Shown here: piece after piece, positions 58,312 to 64,000 of the stretch | Numbering within the stretch: position 1 is the stretch's first letter | Layout: every line of letters starts with the position of its first letter | From: Arctopsyche grandis | Lineage: Eukaryota > Arthropoda > Insecta > Trichoptera > Hydropsychidae | Assembly: GCF_051622035.1 (NCBI RefSeq) | Contig: NC_135360.1 | Location: 34,365,206-34,429,205, forward strand | Reading direction: 5' to 3' | Length of the DNA stretch: 64,000 nt | The notes under the pieces: model-generated | Seen by the model: only the letters and a program-made list of their open reading frames with translations | What the model was told of the DNA's origin: nothing | Database searches by the model: none | Program-made: the position numbers and the translations under genes

Positions 58312-60345
58312 GCGAATTTTTTGTATATTTTTGCAATGTCGAATTCTTTGATTTCGGTGATAGTTAGGCTTGGTTGGGTTTGGTTTGGTGAGGTTAGCGA
58401 ATATTGTGTAAATCTTACAATCTCAAATTCTTTGATTTCGCTGATGGTTAGGTTTGGTTGGGTTAGGTTTCGTGAGGTATGCGAGTTTTTTTAACATTTC
58501 TGCAATGTCGAATTCTTTGATTTCGGTAATAGTTAGGCTAGGTTGGAATAGGTTTAATGAGGTAAGCGAATTTTTTGTATATTTTTGCAATGTCGAATTC
58601 TTTGATTTCGGTGATAGTTAGGCTAGGTTGGGTTTGGTTTGGTGAGGTTAGCGAATTTTGTGTAAATCTTACAATCTCAAATTCTTTAATTTAGGTGATG
58701 GTAAGGTTAGGTTGGGTTAGGTTTGGTGTGGTATGCGAGTTTTTTTTACATTTCTGCAATGTCGAATTCTTTGATTTCGGTAAAAGTTAGGCTAGGTTGG
58801 GTTAGGTTTGGTAAGGTTTGCGAATTTTGTGTAAATCCTCCAATCTCAAATTCTTTAATTTAGGTGATGGTTAGGTTAGGTTAGGTTGGGTTTTGTGAGG
58901 TTTGCGAGTTTTTATTTACATTTCTGCAATGTCGAATTCATTGATTTCGGTAAAAGTTAGGCTAGGTTGGGTTAGGTTTGGTGAGGAAAGCGAGTTTTGT
59001 GTATATTTTTGCAATGTCGAATTCTTTGATTTCGGTGATAATTAGGCTAGGTTGGGTAAGGTTTGGTGGAGAAAGCGAGTTTTGTGTATATTTTTGCAAT
59101 GTCGAATTCTTTGATTTCGGTTATTGTTAGGCTAGGTGAGGTTAGGTTTGGTGAGTTTAGCGAATTTTGTGTAAATCTTTCAATCTGAAATTCTTTGATT
59201 TCGGTGATGGTTAGGTTAGGTTGGTTTAGGTTTCGTGAAGTATGCGAGTTTTTTTTACATTTCTGCAATGTCGAATTCTTTGATTTCGGTGATGGTAAGG
59301 CTAGGTTGGGTTAGGTTGGGTGAGGAAAGCGAATTTTTTGTATATTTTTGCAATGTCGAATTCTTTGATTTCGGTGATAGTTAGGCTTGGTTGGGTTTGG
59401 TTTGGTGAGGTTAGCGAATATTGTGTAAATCTTACAATCTCAAATTCTTTGATTTCGCTGATGGTTAGGTTTGGTTGGGTTAGGTTTCGTGAGGTATGCG
59501 AGTTTTTTTAACATTTCTGCAATGTCGAATTCTTTGATTTCGGTAATAGTTAGGCTAGGTTGGAATAGGTTTAATGAGGTAAGCGAATTTTTTGTATATT
59601 TTTGCAATGTCGAATTCTTTGATTTCGGTGATAGTTAGGCTAGGTTGGGTTTGGTTTGGTGAGGTTAGCGAATTTTGTGTAAATCTTACAATCTCAAATT
59701 CTTTAATTTAGGTGATGGTAAGGTTAGGTTGGGTTAGGTTTGGTGTGGTATGCGAGTTTTTTTTACATTTCTGCAATGTCGAATTCTTTGATTTCGGTAA
59801 AAGTTAGGCTAGGTTGGGTTAGGTTTGGTAAGGTTAGCGAATTTTGTGTAAATCCTCCAATCTCAAATTCTTTAATTTAGGTGATGGTTAGGTTAGGTTA
59901 GGTTGGGTTTTGTGAGGTTTGCGAGTTTTTATTTACATTTCTGCAATGTCGAATTCATTGATTTCGGTAAAAGTTAGGCTAGGTTGGGTTAGGTTTGGTG
60001 AGGAAAGCGAGTTTTGTGTATATTTTTGCAATGTCGAATTCTTTGATTTCGGTGATAATTAGGCTAGGTTGGGTAAGGTTTGGTGGAGAAAGCGAGTTTT
60101 GTGTATATTTTTGCAATGTCGAATTCTTTGATTTCGGTTATTGTTAGGCTAGGTGAGGTTAGGTTTGGTGAGTTTAGCGAATTTTGTGTAAATCTTTCAA
60201 TCTGAAATTCTTTGATTTCGGTGATGGTTAGGTTAGGTTGGTTTAGGTTTCGTGAAGTATGCGAGTTTTTTTTACATTTCTGCAATGTCGAATTCTTTGA
60301 TTTCGGTGATGGTAAGGCTAGGTTGGGTTAGGTTGGGTGAGGAAA
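58312..60345 (+). repeat. 1,017-bp tandem duplication within the satellite
   Basis: Two adjacent copies, 58,312-59,328 and 59,329-60,345, each 12 monomers. Shared unusual variants show the register: GCGAATATTGTG at about 58,398 and 59,415, and the TTGGAATAGGTTTAATGAGG monomer at about 58,543 and 59,560. Confidence 0.85.
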
Positions 60346-63300
60346 GCGAGTTTTGTGTATATTTTTGCAATGTCGAATTCTTTGATTTCGGTGATAGTTA
60401 GGCTAGGTTGGGTTAGGTTTGGTAAGTTAAGCGAATTTTGTGTAAATCTTACAATCTCAAATTCTTTGATTTCGCTGATGGTTAGGTTTGGTTGGGTTAG
60501 GTTTCGTGAGGTATGCGAGTTTTTTTTAACATTCCTGCAATGTCGAATTCTTTGATTTCGGTAAAAGTTAGGCTAGGTTGGGTTAGGTTTGGTGAGGAAA
60601 GCGAGTTTTGTGTATATTTTTGCAATGTCGAACTCTTTGATATCGGTGATAGTTAGGCTAGGTTGGGTTAGGTTTGGTGAGGAAAGCGAGTTTTTTGTAT
60701 ATTTTTGCAATGTCGAATTCTTTGATTTTGGTAATAGTAAGGCTAGGTTGGGTTAGGTTTGGTGAGTTTAGCGAATTTTGTGTAAATCTTACAATCTCAA
60801 ATTCTTTGATTTCGGTGATGGTTGGTTAGGTTGGGTTAGGTTTGGTGAGGTATGCGGTTTTTTTTTACATTTCTGCAATGTTGAATTCTTTGATTTCGGT
60901 AAAAGTTAGGCTAGGTTTGGTTAGGTTTGGTGAGGAAAGCGAGTTTTGTGTATATATTTGCAATGTCGAATTTTTTAATTTTGGTGATAGTTAGGCAAGG
61001 TTGGTTTAGGTTTGATAAGGAAAGCGAGTTTTGTGTATATTTTTGCAATGTCGAATTCTTTGATTTCGGTAATAGTTAGGCTAGGTTGGAATAGGTTTAA
61101 TGAGGTAAGCGAATTTTTTGTATATTTTTGCAATGTCGAATTCTTTGATTTCGGTGATAGTTAGGCTAGGTTGGGTTAGGTTTGGTGAGTTTAGCGAATT
61201 TTGTGTAAATCTTACAATCTCAAATTCTTTGATTTCGTTGATGGTTGGTTAGGTTGGGTTAGGTTTGGTGAGGTATGCGAGTTTTTTTTACATTTCTGCA
61301 ATGTCGAATTCGTTGATTTCGGTAAAAGTTAGGCTAGGTTGGGTTAGGTTTGGTGAGGAAAGCGAGTTTTGTGTATATTTTTGGAATGTCGTATACTTTG
61401 ATTTCGGTGATAGTTAGGCTAGGTTGGGTTAGGTTTGGTGAGATTAGCGAATTTTGTGTAAATCTTACAATCTCAAATTCTTTAATTTAGGTGATGATTA
61501 GGTTAGGTTGGGTTAGGTTTGGTGTGGTATGCGAGTTTTTTTTACATTTCTGCAATGTCGAATTCTTTGATTTCGGTAAAAGTTAAGCTAGGTTGGGTTA
61601 GGTTTGGTGAGGAAAGCGAGTTTTGTGTATATTTTTGCAATGTCGAATTCTTTGATTTCGGTGATAGTTAGGCTAGGTTGGGTTAGGTTTGGTGAGGAAA
61701 GCGAGTCTTTTGTATATTTTTGCAATGTCGAATTCTTTGATTTTGGTAATAGTAAGGCTAGGTTGGGTTAGGTTTGGTGAGTTTAGCGAATTTTGTGTAA
61801 ATCTTACAATCTCAAATTCTTTGATTTCGGTGATGGTTGGTTAGGTTGGGTTAGGTTTGGTGAGGTATGCGGGTTTTTTTTACATTTCTGCAATGTCAAA
61901 TTCTTAGATTTCGGTAAAAGTTAGGCTAGGTTTGGTTAGGTTTGGTGAGGAAAGCGAGTTCTGTGTATATATTTGCAATGTCGAATTCTTTGATTTCGGT
62001 GTAAGTGAGGCTAGGTTGGGTAAGGTTTGGTGAGGAAAGCGAGTTTTGTGTATATTTTTAAAATGTCGAATTCTTTGATTTCGGTGATAGTTAGGCTAGG
62101 TTGGGTTAGGTTTGATAAGGAAAGCGAGTTTTGTGTATATTTTTGCAATGTCGAATTCTTTGATTTCGGTGATAGTGAGGCTAGGTTGGGTTAGGTTTGC
62201 TGAGGTTAGCGAATTTTCTGTAAATCTTACAATCGAAAATTCTTTGATTTCGGTGATGGTTAGGTTAGGTTGGGTTGGGTTTTGTGAGGAATGCGAGTTT
62301 TTTTTACATTTCTGCATTGTCGAATTCTTTGATTTCGGTAAAAGTTAGGCTAGGATGGGTTAGGTTTGGTGAGGAAAGCGAGTTTTGTGTATAATTTTGC
62401 AATGTCGAATTCTTTGATTTCGGTAATAGTTAGGCTAGGTTGGTTTAGGTTTGATAAGGAAAGCGAGTTTTGTGTATATTTTTGCAATGTCGAAGTCTTT
62501 GATTTCGGTAATAGTTAGGCTAGGTTGGAATAGGTTTAATGAGGTAAGCGAATTTTTTGTATATTTTTGCAATGTCGAATTCTTTGATTTCGGTGATAGT
62601 TAGGCTAGGTTGGGTTTGGTTTGGTGAGGTTAGCGAATTTTGTGTAAATCTTACAATCTCAAATTCTTTAATTTAGGTGATGGTTAGGTTAGGTTGGGTT
62701 AGGTTTGGTGTGGTATGCGAGTTTTTTTTACATTTCTGCAATGTCGAATTCTTTGATTTCGGTAAAAGTTAGGCTAGGTTGGGTTAGGTTTGGTGAGGAA
62801 AGCGAGTTTTGTGTATATTTTTGCAATGACGAATTCTTTGATTTCGGTTATAGTTAGGCGAGGTTGGGTTCGGTTTGGTAAGTTAAGCGAATTTTGTGTA
62901 AATCTTACAATCTCAAATTCTTTGATTTCGCTGATGGTTAGGTTTGGTTGGGTTAGGTTTCGTGAGGTTTGCGAGTTTTTTTAACATTTCTGCAATGTCG
63001 AATTCTTTGATTTCGGTAAAAGTTAGGCTAGGTTGGGTTAGGTTGGGTGAGGAAAGCGAGTTTTGTGTATATTTTTGCAATGTCGAATTCTTTGATTTCG
63101 GTGATAGTTAGGCTAGGTTGGGTTAGGTTTGGTGAGGAAAGCGAGTCTTTTGTATATTTTTGAAATGTCGAATTCTTTGATTTTGGTAATAGTAAGGCTA
63201 GGTTGGGTTAGGTTTGGTGAGGTTAGCGAATTTTGTGTAAATCTTACACTCTCAAATTCTTTAATTTCGGTGATGGTTAGGTTAGGTTGGGTTTGGTTTG

Positions 63301-64000
63301 GTGTGGTATGCGAGTTTTTTTTACATTTCTGCAATGTCGAATTCTTTGATTTCGGTAAAAGTTAGGCTAGGTTGGGTTAGGTTTGGTGAGGAAAGCGAGT
63401 TTTGTGTATATTTTTGCAATGACGAATTCTTTGATTTCGGTTATAGTTAGGCTAGGTTGGGTTCGGTTTGGTAAGTTAAGCGAATTTTGTGTAAATCTTA
63501 CAATCTCAAATTCTTTGATTTCGCTGATGGTTAGGTTTGGTTGGGTTAGGTTTCGTGAGGTTTGCGAGTTTTTTTAACATTTATGCAATGTCGAATTCTT
63601 CGATTTCGGTAAAAGTTAGGCTAGGTTAGGTTAGGTTTGGTGAGGTAAGCGGGTTTTGTGTATATATTTGCAATGTCGAATTCTTTGATTTCGGTGTAAG
63701 TGAGGCTAGGTTGGGTAAGGTTTGGTGAGGAAAGCGAGTTTTGTGTATATTTTTGCAATGTCGAATTCTTTGATTTCGGTGATAGTAAGGCTTGGTTGGG
63801 TTAGGTTTGATAAGGTAAGCGAGTTTTGTGTATATTTTTGCAATGTCGAATTTTTTGATTTCGGTGATAGTGAGGCTAGGTTGGGTTAGGTTTGCTGAGG
63901 TTAGCGAATTTTCTGTAAATCTTACAATCGAAAATTCTTTGATTTCGGTGATGGTTAGGTTAGGTTGGGTTGGGTTTTGTGAGGAATGCGAGTTTTTTTT

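Larger units (their letters stand above)
35848..64000 (+). repeat. Telomere-like 85-bp satellite, right arm (TTAGG strand is plus)
   Basis: About 330 monomers of the same satellite in the opposite orientation, continuing past the window end. Three subtypes alternate. Type A is AGCGAGTTTTGTGTATATTT then TTGCAATGTCGAATTC. Type B is AGCGAATTTTGTGTAAATCT then TACAATCTCAAATTC. Type C is GCGAGTTTTTTTTACATTTC then TGCAATGTCGAATTC. The common order A-B-C makes a 254-bp trimer, often with A repeated. Each monomer starts with pentamers of the forms TTAGG, TTGGG, TTTGG and TGAGG. Type C was not seen in the left arm. Confidence 0.97.

Noticed and set aside
28816-63577. Dozens of 60-158-codon frames on both strands in the satellite (FVYIFAMSNSLISVIVRLGW / NLTQPSLTITEIKEFDIAKI types)
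   Set aside because: They repeat with the satellite, exist on both strands over the same bases, and the 254-bp trimer is not a multiple of three, so the frame shifts from unit to unit. They have no initiation context or domain.
28437-64000. Interpretation as the chromosome's actual telomere
   Set aside because: The pentamers are degenerate and interrupted every 85 bp by unique sequence, the array inverts once, and it continues past the window edge. No uninterrupted TTAGG run is present.
28437-64000. CRISPR-like array of repeats and spacers
   Set aside because: The unit halves are both repeated with little variation, the host is clearly eukaryotic, and no cas-like gene is present. It is a tandem satellite.

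Overview
The window is nuclear DNA of an insect or other arthropod. The genes have short introns in an AT-rich background, conserved animal proteins, hAT, Harbinger-like and non-LTR transposons, and a satellite made partly of TTAGG-type pentamers. I cannot fix the order from sequence alone. There are no bacterial-style operons and I found no tRNA, rRNA or CRISPR.

Left 23 kb: gene-bearing. In order these are the 3' end of MED4 (+), a six-exon axonemal dynein light intermediate chain DNALI1 (+), a nine-exon BTBD17-like BTB/BACK protein (-), an uninterrupted GC-rich STRIP gene (-, STRIPAK scaffold), an ELMOD1/2-like ARL GAP (+), and a six-exon thioredoxin-related ER membrane protein (-) ending in KKTK. 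MED4 and DNALI1 each need a GC-AG intron to keep frame. The genes are functionally unrelated neighbours. Between BTBD17 and ELMOD lie Harbinger-type MITEs, two related internally deleted Harbinger elements (one nested in another MITE), a LINE tail, a palindromic MITE and a short hAT-Charlie remnant with an exact 8-bp target duplication.

23.3-28.4 kb: a transposon nest. An alternating CA/TG tract abuts a LINE 3' fragment (+). That abuts a decayed R1-clade-like LINE (-) with CCHC-knuckle ORF1 and a piece of endonuclease. The 5' leader of this LINE is split by a 2,864-bp hAT element with perfect 12-bp terminal repeats and an exact 8-bp target duplication.

28.4-64.0 kb: one continuous satellite of about 84-85-bp monomers (roughly 420 copies) running off the window. 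Each monomer joins a block of degenerate telomere-like pentamers (TTAGG, TTGGG, TTTGG, TGAGG) to a unique half containing GAATTC. The array switches strand once, near 35,847. The two arms use different monomer subtypes. The right arm is organised in 254-bp trimers, a 1,017-bp tandem duplication and two nearly identical adjacent 6,095-bp super-units. The short open frames in this region are by-products of the repeat and not genes. The most interesting features are this inverted, multi-level telomere-like satellite and the R1-like LINE whose 5' end sits exactly at its edge.
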